From Cedecea neteri (GTDB lineage Bacteria > Pseudomonadota > Gammaproteobacteria > Enterobacterales > Enterobacteriaceae), in assembly GCF_000758305.1 (NCBI RefSeq), contig NZ_CP009458.1, positions 1,364,001-1,428,000 on the forward strand: a DNA stretch of 64,000 nt, in the 5' to 3' direction. The first letter of the stretch is position 1. Every line of letters begins with the position of its first letter. Of this stretch, positions 12,153 to 25,838 are shown one piece after another. The notes under the pieces are model-generated. The model did not search any database. It had not been told where the DNA came from and worked only from the letters and a program-made list of their open reading frames with translations. A program made the translations under genes and the position numbers.

Positions 12153-13751
12153 ATGACACAACAGACAGTTAGCGAAGAGCTGGCCTTTAGCCAGCCGTTT
12201 GGCGAGCAAGAAAAGCAGATCCTCACCCCGGAAGCCGTAGAATTCCTCGGCGAGCTGGCGAGTCGCTTTACCCCACAGCGCAACAAGCTGCTGGCATCCC
12301 GCATTGCTGAACAGCAGGCCATCGACGGCGGAAAGCTTCCTGATTTCAATTCGGAAACCGATTCCATTCGTAAAAGTGACTGGCAGATTCGTGGTATTCC
12401 GCAGGATCTGCTCGACCGCAGGGTAGAAATTACCGGGCCGGTTGAACGCAAAATGGTGATCAACGCCCTGAATGCTAACGTAAAAGTCTTTATGGCCGAC
12501 TTCGAAGATTCTCTGGCACCAAGCTGGAGCAAAGTCATCGACGGGCAAATCAACCTGCGCGACGCGATTAACGGCACCATTAGCTGGACAAACGAAGCGG
12601 GAAAAATCTATCAGCTGAAGCCAGACCCGGCGGTACTGGTTTGCCGCGTGCGCGGCCTGCATCTGCCTGAAAAACACGTGACCTGGCGTGGGGAAGCGAT
12701 CCCTGGCAGCCTGTTCGACTTCGGGCTCTATTTCTTCCACAACGTGGATACCCTGCTGGCTAAAGGCAGTGGCCCTTATTTCTATCTGCCCAAAACTCAG
12801 TCATGGCAGGAAGCGGCCTGGTGGAGCGAAGTCTTCAGCTTTACGGAAGATCGCTTCGATCTGCCACGCGGCACCATTAAAGCAACTTTACTGATCGAAA
12901 CACTGCCTGCTGTCTTCCAGATGGACGAGATCCTGCATGCTTTGAAAGATCACATAGTGGGCCTGAACTGTGGCCGTTGGGACTACATCTTCAGCTACAT
13001 CAAAACCCTGAAAAACCACCCGGATCGCGTCCTGCCGGACAGGCAATCCGTGACGATGGATAAGCCTTTCCTGAACGCCTACTCGCGCCTGCTGATCAAG
13101 ACCTGCCATCGTCGCGGTGCCTTTGCGATGGGCGGCATGGCGGCCTTTATCCCGAGCAAAGACAGCGCGCGTAATGAATGGGTACTCAACAAAGTCAAAG
13201 CGGACAAAGAGATGGAGGCCAACAACGGCCATGATGGTACCTGGATTGCGCATCCGGGCCTGGCGGACACGGTTGTTGAGGTCTTTGGCAAAGCGCTGGG
13301 TGAGCGCCAGAACCAGCTGGACATCAGCCGCAGCGAAGATGCACCCATTACTGCGGCACAGTTGCTTGAACCTTGCCCTGGTGAACGCACTGAAGAAGGT
13401 ATGCGCGCTAACATCCGCGTTGCGGTGCAGTACATCGAGGCGTGGATCTCCGGCAACGGCTGCGTGCCTATCTACGGGCTGATGGAAGATGCCGCGACCG
13501 CTGAAATTTCCCGTACTTCTATCTGGCAATGGATCCACCACCAAAAGACGCTAAGCAACGGCCAGACCGTGACGAAAGCGCTGTTCCGCCAGATGCTTGC
13601 CGAAGAGATGTTGGTGATTCAGGACGAGCTGGGCGACCAGCGTTTTAGCCAGGGACGCTTCGATGAAGCTGCACGGCTGATGGAACAAATTACCACCTCA
13701 GAAGAGTTAATCGACTTCCTGACGCTGCCGGGCTATCGCCTGCTTGCCTGA
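12153..13751 (+). CDS. aceB: Malate synthase A
   Basis: The product has 532 residues, the length of the A-isoform, and aligns throughout with E. coli AceB. Recognisable segments are VFMADFEDSLAPSW, VCRVRGLHLPEKHV, the ATLLIETLPAVFQMDEILH substrate loop and GLNCGRWDYIFSYIKT. It condenses glyoxylate and acetyl-CoA to malate, the second step of the glyoxylate shunt. The ATG follows GAAGGAG (12138-12144). It is the first gene of aceBAK, with aceA starting 30 bp after its stop, and should be derepressed on acetate or fatty acids. Confidence 0.98.
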   Translation: MTQQTVSEELAFSQPFGEQEKQILTPEAVEFLGELASRFTPQRNKLLASRIAEQQAIDGGKLPDFNSETDSIRKSDWQIRGIPQDLLDRRVEITGPVERKMVINALNANVKVFMADFEDSLAPSWSKVIDGQINLRDAINGTISWTNEAGKIYQLKPDPAVLVCRVRGLHLPEKHVTWRGEAIPGSLFDFGLYFFHNVDTLLAKGSGPYFYLPKTQSWQEAAWWSEVFSFTEDRFDLPRGTIKATLLIETLPAVFQMDEILHALKDHIVGLNCGRWDYIFSYIKTLKNHPDRVLPDRQSVTMDKPFLNAYSRLLIKTCHRRGAFAMGGMAAFIPSKDSARNEWVLNKVKADKEMEANNGHDGTWIAHPGLADTVVEVFGKALGERQNQLDISRSEDAPITAAQLLEPCPGERTEEGMRANIRVAVQYIEAWISGNGCVPIYGLMEDAATAEISRTSIWQWIHHQKTLSNGQTVTKALFRQMLAEEMLVIQDELGDQRFSQGRFDEAARLMEQITTSEELIDFLTLPGYRLLA

Positions 13752-13781
13752 ACCTAACCCTATAAAAATGGAGCATCTGAA

Positions 13782-15089
13782 ATGAAAACCTCTCGTAGCC
13801 AACAGATTCAACAAGTACAACAAGAATGGACACAGCCGCGTTGGGAAGGCATCAAGCGTACCTATAGCGCAGAAGACGTCGTGAAACTGCGCGGTTCACT
13901 GACCCCGGAATGTACTTTGGCACAGCACGGGGCGGCTAAACTCTGGCGCCTGCTGCACGGTGAGTCGAAAAAAGGCTACGTAAACAGTCTGGGGGCGTTA
14001 ACCGGAGGCCAGGCTCTACAGCAGGCTAAAGCCGGCATCGAAGCCATTTACCTCTCCGGCTGGCAGGTTGCGGCGGACGCGAACCTGGCGTCCAGCATGT
14101 ACCCGGATCAGTCACTTTACCCGGCGAACTCTGTCCCTGCTGTTGTCGATCGGATCAACAACAGTTTCCAGCGTGCGGATCAGATCCAGTGGGCATCCAA
14201 TATTGAACCAGGCGATCCGCGCCACATTGACTACTTCCTGCCTATCGTTGCCGATGCAGAAGCTGGTTTTGGCGGCGTGCTGAACGCCTTCGAACTGATG
14301 AAGTCGATGATTCAGGCCGGTGCCGCTGCGGTGCACTTTGAAGACCAGCTTGCCTCGGTGAAGAAATGCGGCCATATGGGCGGTAAAGTTCTGGTCCCCA
14401 CTCAGGAAGCTATCCAGAAGCTGACCGCTGCTCGCCTGGCGGCTGATGTGATGGGGGTTCCAACGCTGCTGATCGCCCGTACCGATGCTGATGCCGCAGA
14501 TCTGATCACCTCCGACTGCGACGAATACGACCGTGAATTCATCACCGGTGAGCGCACGCAGGAAGGTTTCTATCGTACCCGCGCTGGCATTGAGCAGGCT
14601 ATCAGCCGTGGCCTGGCCTACGCGCCTTATGCCGACCTGGTCTGGTGTGAAACCTCTAAACCTGATCTGGACCAGGCCCGTCGCTTCGCGGAAGCCATCC
14701 ACGCACGCTTCCCTGGCAAACTGCTGGCCTACAACTGCTCGCCGTCCTTTAACTGGAAGAAAAACCTCGATGACAAAACTATCGCGTCCTTCCAGCAAGA
14801 ACTGTCGGACATGGGCTACAAATACCAGTTCATCACCCTGGCGGGGATCCACAGCATGTGGTTCAACATGTTCGACCTGGCGCACTCTTATGCGCAGGGC
14901 GAGGGGATGCGCCACTACGTTGAGAAGGTACAGCAGCCTGAGTTTGCCGCCGCTTCGGAAGGCTACACCTTCGTTTCTCACCAACAGGAAGTGGGGACCG
15001 GCTACTTTGACCGTGTAACCACCGTCATTCAGGGCGGGGCTTCTTCCGTCACGGCGCTGACAGGTTCGACTGAAGAAGAGCAGTTCTGA
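13782..15089 (+). CDS. aceA: Isocitrate lyase
   Basis: The 435-residue product carries the KKCGHMGGK signature with the catalytic cysteine at residue 196, plus [15 protein letters not shown] and the C-terminal [13 protein letters not shown] segment. It cleaves isocitrate to succinate and glyoxylate, bypassing the decarboxylating steps of the TCA cycle. It is the middle gene of aceBAK. The 57-bp gap to aceK contains a GC-rich palindromic repeat, listed separately, that may lower aceK expression relative to aceA. Confidence 0.98.
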   Translation: MKTSRSQQIQQVQQEWTQPRWEGIKRTYSAEDVVKLRGSLTPECTLAQHGAAKLWRLLHGESKKGYVNSLGALTGGQALQQAKAGIEAIYLSGWQVAADANLASSMYPDQSLYPANSVPAVVDRINNSFQRADQIQWASNIEPGDPRHIDYFLPIVADAEAGFGGVLNAFELMKSMIQAGAAAVHFEDQLASVKKCGHMGGKVLVPTQEAIQKLTAARLAADVMGVPTLLIARTDADAADLITSDCDEYDREFITGERTQEGFYRTRAGIEQAISRGLAYAPYADLVWCETSKPDLDQARRFAEAIHARFPGKLLAYNCSPSFNWKKNLDDKTIASFQQELSDMGYKYQFITLAGIHSMWFNMFDLAHSYAQGEGMRHYVEKVQQPEFAAASEGYTFVSHQQEVGTGYFDRVTTVIQGGASSVTALTGSTEEEQF

Positions 15090-15103
15090 AGAAACTTTAT
15101 TTT

Positions 15104-15138
15104 CCCCCTCTCCTTTGGGAGAGGGCCGGGGTGAGGGG
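15104..15138 (+). repeat. Interspersed palindromic repeat between aceA and aceK
   Basis: The element has a short hairpin (CCCTCTCC, TTT, GGGAGAGGG) followed by CCGGGGTGAGGGG. The same design bounds the malE-malF array (42134-42171, and inverted at 41840-41876). The E. coli aceA-aceK gap also holds palindromic (REP) sequences, but of a different family. The G-rich end of the element supplies the aceK Shine-Dalgarno. Confidence 0.8.
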
Positions 15139-15146
15139 AGAAATAA

Positions 15147-16889
15147 ATGTCACACAGGCTGGAGCTGTTAATTGCCCACACCATCCTGCAGGGGTTCGAC
15201 GCGCAATACGGTCGATTTCTGGAGGTCACCGCGGGTGCCCAGCAGCGCTTTGAACAGGCTGACTGGCACGCCGTTCAGCAGGCGATGAAAAGCCGTATCA
15301 ACCTGTACGATCACCACGTAGGTCTCGTCGTAGAACAGCTTCGCTGCATCACTGGCGGGCAAAATACCGACGCGGCCTTTCTCCTGCGCGTGAAAGAGCA
15401 ATACACCCGCTTGCTGCCGGATTATCCACGTTTTGAAATTGCCGAAAGCTTTTTTAATTCTGTCTATTGTCGACTCTTCGACCACCGCTCGCTTACTCCC
15501 GAGCGGCTTTTTATCTTCAGCTCACAGGCTGGTAAGCAGCTTCGGCCGCTGCCTCGCCCACTGGCAAAAACATTTCTCCCGGAGCAGGGTTGGACGACGT
15601 TGCTCACGACCTTGCTCTCCGATCTCCCGCTTCGCCTGCCGTGGCAGGATATTGCGCGAGATGTGGGTTTTATCCTCGCCCATCTGCACGAAACCTTCGG
15701 CGCAGAAACATTGCGGACGGCCACGCTGGAAGTGGCTAATGAACTGTTTTACCGCAATAAAGCCGCCTGGCTGGTTGGCAAACTGGTTCTGCCGGGAGGA
15801 AAAATTCCCTTTTTATTGCCGATCCATCGCACCGATGATGGCCGGTTAATGGTAGACACCTGCCTGACCAGTTCCCCCGAAGCCAGCATCGTTTTTGGCT
15901 TTGCGCGTTCTTATTTCATGGTGTATGCCCCTTTCCCCGCAGCGCTTGTTGAGTGGCTGCGCGAGATTTTACCAGGAAAAACCACCGCCGAGCTGTACAT
16001 GGCGATTGGCTGCCAGAAGCACGGCAAAACCGAAAGCTATCGCGAATATCTGACCTACATTCACGGCACGCATGAGCAGTTTATTGAGGCACCCGGCATA
16101 CGCGGCATGGTGATGCTTGTGTTCACGCTGCCGGGCTTTGATCGCGTGTTTAAAGTGATAAAAGACAAGTTCGCGCCGCAGAAAGAAGTCACCGCCGAAA
16201 GAGTCCGTGCCTGCTACCAACTGGTAAAAGAGCATGACCGCGTGGGGCGCATGGCGGATACGCAGGAGTTTGAAAACTTCGTGCTGGATAAGCGGCAGAT
16301 AAGTTCCGATCTCATGGCGCTGCTGCAGGAAGAAGTTCCTGAAAAACTGACCGATCTTGGCGACCGCATTGCTATCAGCCATCTCTACATTGAGCGGCGA
16401 ATGGTGCCGCTTAACCTGTGGCTGGAGCAGGTAGAAGGCCAGCAGCTACGGGATGCGGTGGAAGAGTACGGCAACGCCATTCGTCAGTTGGCGGCAGCCA
16501 ACATCTTCCCTGGCGACATGCTGTTTAAAAACTTTGGCGTGACGCGCCACGGGCGGGTGGTGTTCTACGATTACGATGAAATTTGCTACATGACCGAGGT
16601 AAATTTCCGGGATATTCCGCCGCCGCGTTACCCGGAAGATGAACTCTCTTCGGAGCCGTGGTACAGCATCTCGCCGGGAGATGTCTTCCCGGAAGAGTTC
16701 CGGCACTATCTTTGCGCGGACAAACGCATTCGCCCGCTATTCGATGAAATGCACGCCGACCTGTTCCGCGCCGACTTTTGGCGTGCTTTGCAAACCCGCA
16801 TCCGCGATGGCTATGTCGAAGATGTTTATGCTTATCGCCGCCGCCAGCGCTTTAGCCAGCGGTTTGGGGAAGTGAAGCGAGCGGGCTAG
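15147..16889 (+). CDS. aceK: Isocitrate dehydrogenase kinase/phosphatase
   Basis: The 580-residue product matches AceK along its length. The regulatory N-terminal half precedes a kinase-like domain, with the ATP-binding region around [16 protein letters not shown] and the catalytic stretch [26 protein letters not shown] near residues 450-475. It phosphorylates and dephosphorylates isocitrate dehydrogenase, diverting carbon into the glyoxylate shunt. The ATG is spaced 6 nt from GGGGAG, which belongs to the upstream repeat. Its last 4 bp overlap the convergent iclR gene. Confidence 0.97.
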   Translation: MSHRLELLIAHTILQGFDAQYGRFLEVTAGAQQRFEQADWHAVQQAMKSRINLYDHHVGLVVEQLRCITGGQNTDAAFLLRVKEQYTRLLPDYPRFEIAESFFNSVYCRLFDHRSLTPERLFIFSSQAGKQLRPLPRPLAKTFLPEQGWTTLLTTLLSDLPLRLPWQDIARDVGFILAHLHETFGAETLRTATLEVANELFYRNKAAWLVGKLVLPGGKIPFLLPIHRTDDGRLMVDTCLTSSPEASIVFGFARSYFMVYAPFPAALVEWLREILPGKTTAELYMAIGCQKHGKTESYREYLTYIHGTHEQFIEAPGIRGMVMLVFTLPGFDRVFKVIKDKFAPQKEVTAERVRACYQLVKEHDRVGRMADTQEFENFVLDKRQISSDLMALLQEEVPEKLTDLGDRIAISHLYIERRMVPLNLWLEQVEGQQLRDAVEEYGNAIRQLAAANIFPGDMLFKNFGVTRHGRVVFYDYDEICYMTEVNFRDIPPPRYPEDELSSEPWYSISPGDVFPEEFRHYLCADKRIRPLFDEMHADLFRADFWRALQTRIRDGYVEDVYAYRRRQRFSQRFGEVKRAG

Positions 16890-17719
16890 CGCCCGCCGCC
16901 GTAAGCCAGAGTAATTTCCTTCGCCGCTTTGATCACCAGCGCACCCAGCTCCGTTACTCGGTCATCGGTGATGCGTGAAATCGGGCCAGAAATGGAGATC
17001 GCCGCAAACGCTTCATGATGTTCATCGTAGATGCACGAGGCTACGCAACGCAGCCCCAGCGCATGTTCTTCATCGTCAAACGAATAACCACGCTTGCGGG
17101 TTTGCGCTAAATCTTCTTTCAAATGCAGCGGCGAAGTCAGCGTTGCCGGCGTGTAACTGTGCAGGCCTTTGCGGTGCAGCAGGCCGGCCAGTTCGTCGTC
17201 GTTAAGCTGGGCCAGAAACGCCTTGCCCGCACCGGACGCGTGCATCGGCAGCTTGCCGCCAATGGGCGCCGACATACGCATCAGCTGCGTGCACTGAACC
17301 TGGTCGATAATAATCGCTTGGTGATCGCTCTTGTCGAGCACCGCGAGGTTGACGGTTTCACCGGAGGCTTCCATCAGTTTGCGCAGAATCGGGTGCACAA
17401 TGGCCAGCAGATTGCGGCTTTGCAGGAAGCTGCTGCCGACGACAAATGCGTGCGCGCCAATCGTCCAGTGGCCAAGATCGCCCACCTGATGCACAAAGCC
17501 TAACTGCTGCATCGTGGTGAGCAGGCGGTGGGTGGTGGAATTGGGCAAACCAGCCTGCTGGGCAAGCTCGGTGAGCGCCACACTACCGTGAGATTCGGCG
17601 ATCCACTCCAGCAGCTTAAGGCCGCGGGTCAGGGACTGCACTTGCCCGGTAGCAGCCGGAGCCGCAGCGGCTGCGGCGCGGGGTTTCTTACCTCGTTTAG
17701 CGGGGACTGTAGCAACCAT
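16886..17719 (-). CDS. iclR: Acetate operon repressor IclR
   Basis: This is a 277-residue IclR-family regulator, three residues longer than the E. coli protein. It has an N-terminal winged helix-turn-helix ([21 protein letters not shown], about residues 46-66) and a C-terminal effector domain with [15 protein letters not shown] and [15 protein letters not shown]. An Ala/Pro-rich extension precedes the DNA-binding domain. It represses aceBAK and, by the operator just upstream, probably itself. It is convergent with aceK, overlapping by 4 bp. Confidence 0.96.
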   Translation of the reverse strand: MVATVPAKRGKKPRAAAAAAPAATGQVQSLTRGLKLLEWIAESHGSVALTELAQQAGLPNSTTHRLLTTMQQLGFVHQVGDLGHWTIGAHAFVVGSSFLQSRNLLAIVHPILRKLMEASGETVNLAVLDKSDHQAIIIDQVQCTQLMRMSAPIGGKLPMHASGAGKAFLAQLNDDELAGLLHRKGLHSYTPATLTSPLHLKEDLAQTRKRGYSFDDEEHALGLRCVASCIYDEHHEAFAAISISGPISRITDDRVTELGALVIKAAKEITLAYGGGR

Positions 17720-17741
17720 ACCGGACTCCTTTTTCGTATCG

Positions 17742-17756
17742 TGGAAATCATTTTCG
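17742..17756 (-). promoter_or_regulatory. IclR autoregulatory operator
   Basis: TGGAAATCATTTTCG matches the IclR consensus TGGAAATnATTTCCA at 13 of 15 positions. It lies 23 bp upstream of the iclR start codon, as expected for autorepression. Confidence 0.72.
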
Positions 17757-17911
17757 TTTTATTTGGCGAATTTGCAACCGCTACTCAGACTGATCGGAGG
17801 AGTGATGCTGAACATCTCTCATGTTCCCGACATGCGGCTTTTACGACCCTATAGATTGTGCAAGTATGGGATGGCATATCCGTCAGGCAGGGAAAACAGG
17901 TGGGAGTGAGC

Positions 17912-21595
<3,684 letters not shown>

Positions 21596-21628
21596 CTCAC
21601 AAACCTGTTATCTTTCCTTACAACTTAC

Positions 21629-21655
21629 AAGGCGCTCTGGGGGCGCCTTGTCTCT
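21629..21655 (+). terminator. metH terminator
   Basis: AAGGCGC (21629-21635) pairs with GCGCCTT (21643-21649) and is followed by GTCTCTTTATT. The T-tract is imperfect, so termination may be partial. Confidence 0.6.
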
Positions 21656-21739
21656 TTATTGAAGTTAAACCCTTATACTGAAGGATGGTGGCTATTTTTG
21701 CTTCGGGAACCCTAAAAACGATAAGGAGAACAAGAATCC

Positions 21740-23371
21740 GTGCTGACGTTGTTACACCTGCTGTCTGCCGTTTCGCTGCTGGTCTGGGGCACGCATATTG
21801 TGCGCACTGGTATCATGCGCGTTTACGGTGCCAACCTGCGCAGTGTGCTTAGCCACAGCGTAGAAAAGAAACCGCTCGCCTTCTGCGCCGGGATAGGCGT
21901 GACCGCGCTGGTGCAGAGCAGTAATGCCACCACCATGTTGGTGACCTCGTTTGTTGCCCAGGATTTGGTGGCGCTCGCTCCTGCGCTGGTGATTGTGCTG
22001 GGGGCTGATGTCGGTACAGCGCTAATGGCGCGTATCCTGACTTTCGATCTCTCATGGCTTTCGCCACTGCTGATTTTCATCGGTGTTATCTTCTTTCTCA
22101 GCCGCAAGCAGACCCGCGCCGGGCAGCTTGGCCGCGTGGGGATTGGCCTGGGCCTTATTCTGCTGGCGCTTGAGCTGATTGTAGGGGCCGTTACGCCGAT
22201 TACCCAGGCGAACGGCGTCCAGGTGATCTTTGCTTCCCTGACCGGCGACATCATGCTCGACGCGCTGATTGGCGCGATGTTTGCCATTATCAGCTACTCG
22301 AGTCTGGCCGCCGTCCTGCTGACGGCCACGCTGACCTCCACCGGCGTGATCTCGTTTGATGTGGCGCTGTGCCTGGTCATCGGGGCTAACCTCGGCTCCG
22401 GCCTGCTGGCAATGATCAACAACAGCGCTGCCAATGCTGCCGCGCGTCGCGTGGCGTTGGGCAGTCTGCTGTTCAAGCTGGTGGGCAGTCTGCTGGTGTT
22501 GCCGTTTGTGCATGTCCTGGCCCGGTTGATGCACCACCTGCCGCTGCCGGAATCTGAACTGGTTATCTACTTCCACGTGTTCTACAACCTGATTCGTTGC
22601 CTGGTGATGGTGCCGTTTGCCGAACCCATGGCGCGCTTCTGCCGCCGGGTGATCAGCGAAGCGCCGGAAGTCGATGCCCGGATGAAGCCGAAGCACCTCG
22701 ATCCTACGGCGCTGGATACTCCCGCATTGGGGTTATCTAACGCTGCGCGTGAAACCCTGAGAATGGGCGACGTGCTTGAGCAGATGCTGGAAACCTGGAG
22801 CAAGGTGATGCACGGCGAGCCGCGCCAGGAAAAAGAGCTGCGTAAGCTGGCTGATGACGTGGACGTGCTGTATACCGCCATCAAACTCTATCTCGCGCAG
22901 ATGCCGAAGGAAGATTTGGCGGAAATGGAATCGCGCCGCTGGGCTGAAATCATTGAAATGTCGCTTAACCTGGAGCAGGCGGCGGACATCATCGAACGTA
23001 TGGGCAGCGAAGTGGCGGATAAATCCCTCGCCGCGCGCCGGGCCTTCTCGCCGGATGGCCTGACCGAGCTGGATAACCTGCTCCAGCAGCTGATCAGCAA
23101 CCTGCAGCTGAGCCTGTCGGTGTTCTTTTCGAGTGACCTGGGCAGCGCCCGCCGGCTGCGCCGGAACAAACACCGCTTCCGTATCATGAACCGCCGTTAC
23201 TCTCATGCCCACGTTGATCGCCTGCACCAGCAGAACGTGCAGAGTATCGAGACCAGTTCGTTGCACCTTGGGCTGCTGGGAGACATGAAGCGCCTGAACT
23301 CGTTGTTCTGCTCCGTCGCCTACAGCGTGCTGGACCAGCCGGACGATGACGACGAACGGGATGAATATTGA
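21740..23371 (+). CDS. yjbB: Na/Pi cotransporter family protein YjbB
   Basis: The 543-residue product starts at GTG 21740 with AAGGAG 11 nt upstream. The first 320 residues hold about eight to nine membrane segments in two related Na/Pi-cotransporter repeats, each with a Gln-Ser-Ser-type motif (LVQSSNATTMLVTSF and FAIISYSSLAAVLLT). The C-terminal 220 residues are helical and PhoU-like (TYP: VLEQMLETWSKVM, LEQAADIIERM). E. coli YjbB is reported to export phosphate. In K-12 pepE follows it; here rluF follows directly. Confidence 0.93.
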   Translation: MLTLLHLLSAVSLLVWGTHIVRTGIMRVYGANLRSVLSHSVEKKPLAFCAGIGVTALVQSSNATTMLVTSFVAQDLVALAPALVIVLGADVGTALMARILTFDLSWLSPLLIFIGVIFFLSRKQTRAGQLGRVGIGLGLILLALELIVGAVTPITQANGVQVIFASLTGDIMLDALIGAMFAIISYSSLAAVLLTATLTSTGVISFDVALCLVIGANLGSGLLAMINNSAANAAARRVALGSLLFKLVGSLLVLPFVHVLARLMHHLPLPESELVIYFHVFYNLIRCLVMVPFAEPMARFCRRVISEAPEVDARMKPKHLDPTALDTPALGLSNAARETLRMGDVLEQMLETWSKVMHGEPRQEKELRKLADDVDVLYTAIKLYLAQMPKEDLAEMESRRWAEIIEMSLNLEQAADIIERMGSEVADKSLAARRAFSPDGLTELDNLLQQLISNLQLSLSVFFSSDLGSARRLRRNKHRFRIMNRRYSHAHVDRLHQQNVQSIETSSLHLGLLGDMKRLNSLFCSVAYSVLDQPDDDDERDEY

Positions 23372-23492
23372 AAGCGACTCGCAACTCGATTTCAAGATTC
23401 ACGATGAAGCTTCCAGAGATGCTGGTTAATGTGAGAAAGGCTGTTCGCAACGCCCTGCGGGTAAGGTATAGTCCTGGGTTTTCGGAGGAGCC

Positions 23493-24371
23493 ATGCTGAC
23501 TAATTCATCTATTCGTCTTAACAAATACATCAGCGAGAGCGGGATCTGCTCACGCCGTGATGCCGATCGCTACATCGAACAGGGCAACGTTTTTATTAAC
23601 GGCAAACGCGCCAAAATTGGCGATCAGGTTTTTGCCGGCGACAGCGTGAAGGTGAATGGTCAGCTCATCGAACCCCGCAACGAAGAAGATCTGGTGCTCA
23701 TTGCACTGAATAAGCCGGTGGGGATTGTAAGCACCACGGAAGACGGTGAGAAAGACAACATCGTTGACTATGTGAACCACAGCAAGCGCGTGTTCCCTAT
23801 TGGTCGCCTGGATAAAGATTCTCAGGGGCTGATTTTCCTCACCAACCACGGCGACCTGGTGAACAAAATCCTGCGTGCCGGGAACGACCATGAAAAAGAG
23901 TACGTGGTCACGGTGAACAAGCCGGTTACCGACGAGTTTATTCGCGGTATGGGGGCGGGCGTGCCGATTCTGGGCACCGTCACCAAGAAATGCAAAGTTA
24001 AAAAAGAAGCGCCGTTTGCGTTTCGCATCACCCTGGTGCAGGGGCTGAACCGCCAGATCCGCCGCATGTGTGAACACTTTGGCTATGAAGTGACGAAGCT
24101 GGAGCGCACGCGCATCATGAACGTTAATCTCACCGGGATCCCGCTGGGGGAATGGCGCGACCTGACGGATGATGAACTGATTGAACTGTTTAAGCTGATT
24201 GAGGATTCCTCCTCAGAGGCGAAACCGGCTAAAAAAGCGAAGCCAAAAGCGGCCGGCCCGGCGGCGAAAAAACCGTTGGTAAGCGGCCCGAAAAGCTCAG
24301 CAAAAACGCCCGCTGAGCTTGCCTCGCGTAAACGCTTTGCTTCCCCAGGCCGGAAGAAGAAGGGCCGTTAA
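23493..24371 (+). CDS. rluF: 23S rRNA pseudouridine(2604) synthase
   Basis: The 292-residue product has an N-terminal S4 RNA-binding domain ([21 protein letters not shown]) and a RsuA-family catalytic domain with the motif [15 protein letters not shown], whose aspartate is the nucleophile, and the [14 protein letters not shown] segment. It converts U2604 of 23S rRNA, and U35 of tRNA-Tyr, to pseudouridine. A basic Lys/Ala/Pro-rich tail of about 60 residues ends the protein. It is convergent with yjbD, separated by a single base. Confidence 0.95.
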   Translation: MLTNSSIRLNKYISESGICSRRDADRYIEQGNVFINGKRAKIGDQVFAGDSVKVNGQLIEPRNEEDLVLIALNKPVGIVSTTEDGEKDNIVDYVNHSKRVFPIGRLDKDSQGLIFLTNHGDLVNKILRAGNDHEKEYVVTVNKPVTDEFIRGMGAGVPILGTVTKKCKVKKEAPFAFRITLVQGLNRQIRRMCEHFGYEVTKLERTRIMNVNLTGIPLGEWRDLTDDELIELFKLIEDSSSEAKPAKKAKPKAAGPAAKKPLVSGPKSSAKTPAELASRKRFASPGRKKKGR

Positions 24372-24372
24372 A

Positions 24373-24645
24373 CTAGCGCTTACCTCGCGTGTGATTATTG
24401 GCCGACCATGAATAAGTCGTCGTCGTATCCGGCTTTAAGGCATTTTGTTTCTTCAGCTGGCGAGCTTTCTTGGCCGCCAGCGCACGTTCCGCCATCAGCT
24501 TGTCGATGTACTCTTTTTTTACCTGATTAGTCTCTGAGTTGGTCAACGTACGACCGTGGGCAATGCGGGCGCGATCCAGCAGCGTTTTTAGCTCACGCTG
24601 TTCGCTTTCCGTCATGTCTTGCTGTGTCAGTCTGGCTGTAGCCAT
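24373..24645 (-). CDS. yjbD: YjbD family protein (DUF3811)
   Basis: This is a 90-residue, highly charged protein containing LKTLLDRARIAHGRTLTNSETN and KKEYIDKLMAERALAAKKAR, nearly the same as E. coli YjbD. It is predicted to be mostly helical and basic, with no signal peptide. No function is known. It ends one base from the rluF stop on the opposite strand. It is preceded by a hairpin that separates it from panS. Confidence 0.88.
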   Translation of the reverse strand: MATARLTQQDMTESEQRELKTLLDRARIAHGRTLTNSETNQVKKEYIDKLMAERALAAKKARQLKKQNALKPDTTTTYSWSANNHTRGKR

Positions 24646-24705
24646 CGTTGCAATCTCCCAGGAAAGGACCTTCAGTGTAAAGCAAACCCACCGCGCCGAC
24701 GAGAC

Positions 24706-24730
24706 AAAAAAGCCTGCATCAGCAGGCTTT
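24706..24730. terminator. Terminator between yjbD and panS
   Basis: AAAAGCCTGC pairs with GCAGGCTTTT around ATCA. On the minus strand it lies just after the panS stop (24737) and ends in a T-run, so it should terminate panS. Confidence 0.85.
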
Positions 24731-24736
24731 TAGCGA

Positions 24737-25669
24737 TTATTTTTTGTCGTCTGGCTTCGGCGTTATCGCCTTGCCAGACCAATACCCGGCCAGCAGAGAG
24801 CCGGAGAGATTGTGCCAGACGGAGAACAATGCGCCAGGCAGTGCCGCGAGCGGGGAGAAGTAGATTTTGCCCAGCGTGGCCGCAAGACCAGAGTTCTGCA
24901 TTCCCACTTCGATGGCCAGCGTCCGGCAGGTCGACTCGTCAAACCCAAACAGCCGCCCTCCCCAGTAACCGCCGAGCAGGCCAATAGTGTTATGCAGAAT
25001 CACCGCGACAATCACCATCAGACCCACGGAAGCTATGTGTGACGCCGAACCTGCCACAACTGCGCTAATGATGGCGAGAATACAAAGCATAGAAAACGCA
25101 GGCAGCCACGGCTCCACGCGCTTCACCAGGCGCGGGAACAGGTGATGCACAATCAGGCCAAGGCCAATCGGGATGATGACGATTTGCAGAATGCTCACCA
25201 GCATGCCCATCACATCGACTTTAATGTCGGCGTCGACGTAGAGACGGGTCAGCAGCGGCGTGGCAAATACGCCGACCAGCGTGGAAACCGATGAGATAGT
25301 CACGGAGAGCGCAACATCGCCTTTGGCCAAGTAAATCATGACGTTGGACGCCGTGCCGCTGGCTACGCTGCCGACCAGCACCATCCCGGCTGACAGATCG
25401 GGTGGCATATGGAACAACATCGCCAGTAGCCACGCCGCCAGCGGCATCACCAGGTAATGCAGAAAAATGCCTGCAGCTACCGGGGCCGGGCGCGACAGCA
25501 CGCGTTTAAAGTCTTCAAGTCGCAGATGCACGCCCATGCCAAACATAATGAGCATCAGCAGCGTGCTGACCCACGGGCCAATTGGGGTAAAGGTTGAGGG
25601 GGTATAATACGCAGCGACGGAGAGCAGCAGCGCCCAGAGCGGGAACAGCCGGGTTAGGGTAGCAACCAT
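24737..25669 (-). CDS. panS: Ketopantoate/pantoate/pantothenate transporter PanS (BASS family)
   Basis: This is a 310-residue integral membrane protein of the bile acid:sodium symporter fold with about ten hydrophobic helices. Family-typical segments are [39 protein letters not shown] and [13 protein letters not shown]. The characterised Salmonella PanS, found next to rluF/yjbD, imports pantothenate precursors; the substrate here is inferred from that similarity and location. E. coli K-12 lacks it at this position. Confidence 0.8.
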   Translation of the reverse strand: MVATLTRLFPLWALLLSVAAYYTPSTFTPIGPWVSTLLMLIMFGMGVHLRLEDFKRVLSRPAPVAAGIFLHYLVMPLAAWLLAMLFHMPPDLSAGMVLVGSVASGTASNVMIYLAKGDVALSVTISSVSTLVGVFATPLLTRLYVDADIKVDVMGMLVSILQIVIIPIGLGLIVHHLFPRLVKRVEPWLPAFSMLCILAIISAVVAGSASHIASVGLMVIVAVILHNTIGLLGGYWGGRLFGFDESTCRTLAIEVGMQNSGLAATLGKIYFSPLAALPGALFSVWHNLSGSLLAGYWSGKAITPKPDDKK

Positions 25670-25766
25670 ATGATTTTCCTTGCGAATGCTTCGTCGCCAG
25701 TCAAGCCACTCTGCGGCGGTGGCCTCTGAACGAATCGGCGTTTGTGTTGTGTTGGCTTATTATTGC

Positions 25767-25788
25767 GGGCCAGGATCGAGCCTGGCCC
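25767..25788. other. Strong hairpin between rtcR and panS
   Basis: GGGCCAGG (25767-25774) pairs perfectly with CCTGGCCC (25781-25788). It follows rtcR on the minus strand, but neither side has a T-run. It may be a weak terminator or an mRNA 3' stabiliser. Confidence 0.5.
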
Positions 25789-25838
25789 TGATTATTGTTT
25801 ATCGCGGCAAGGAAGATTATTCAAACAAATTATGAGCT

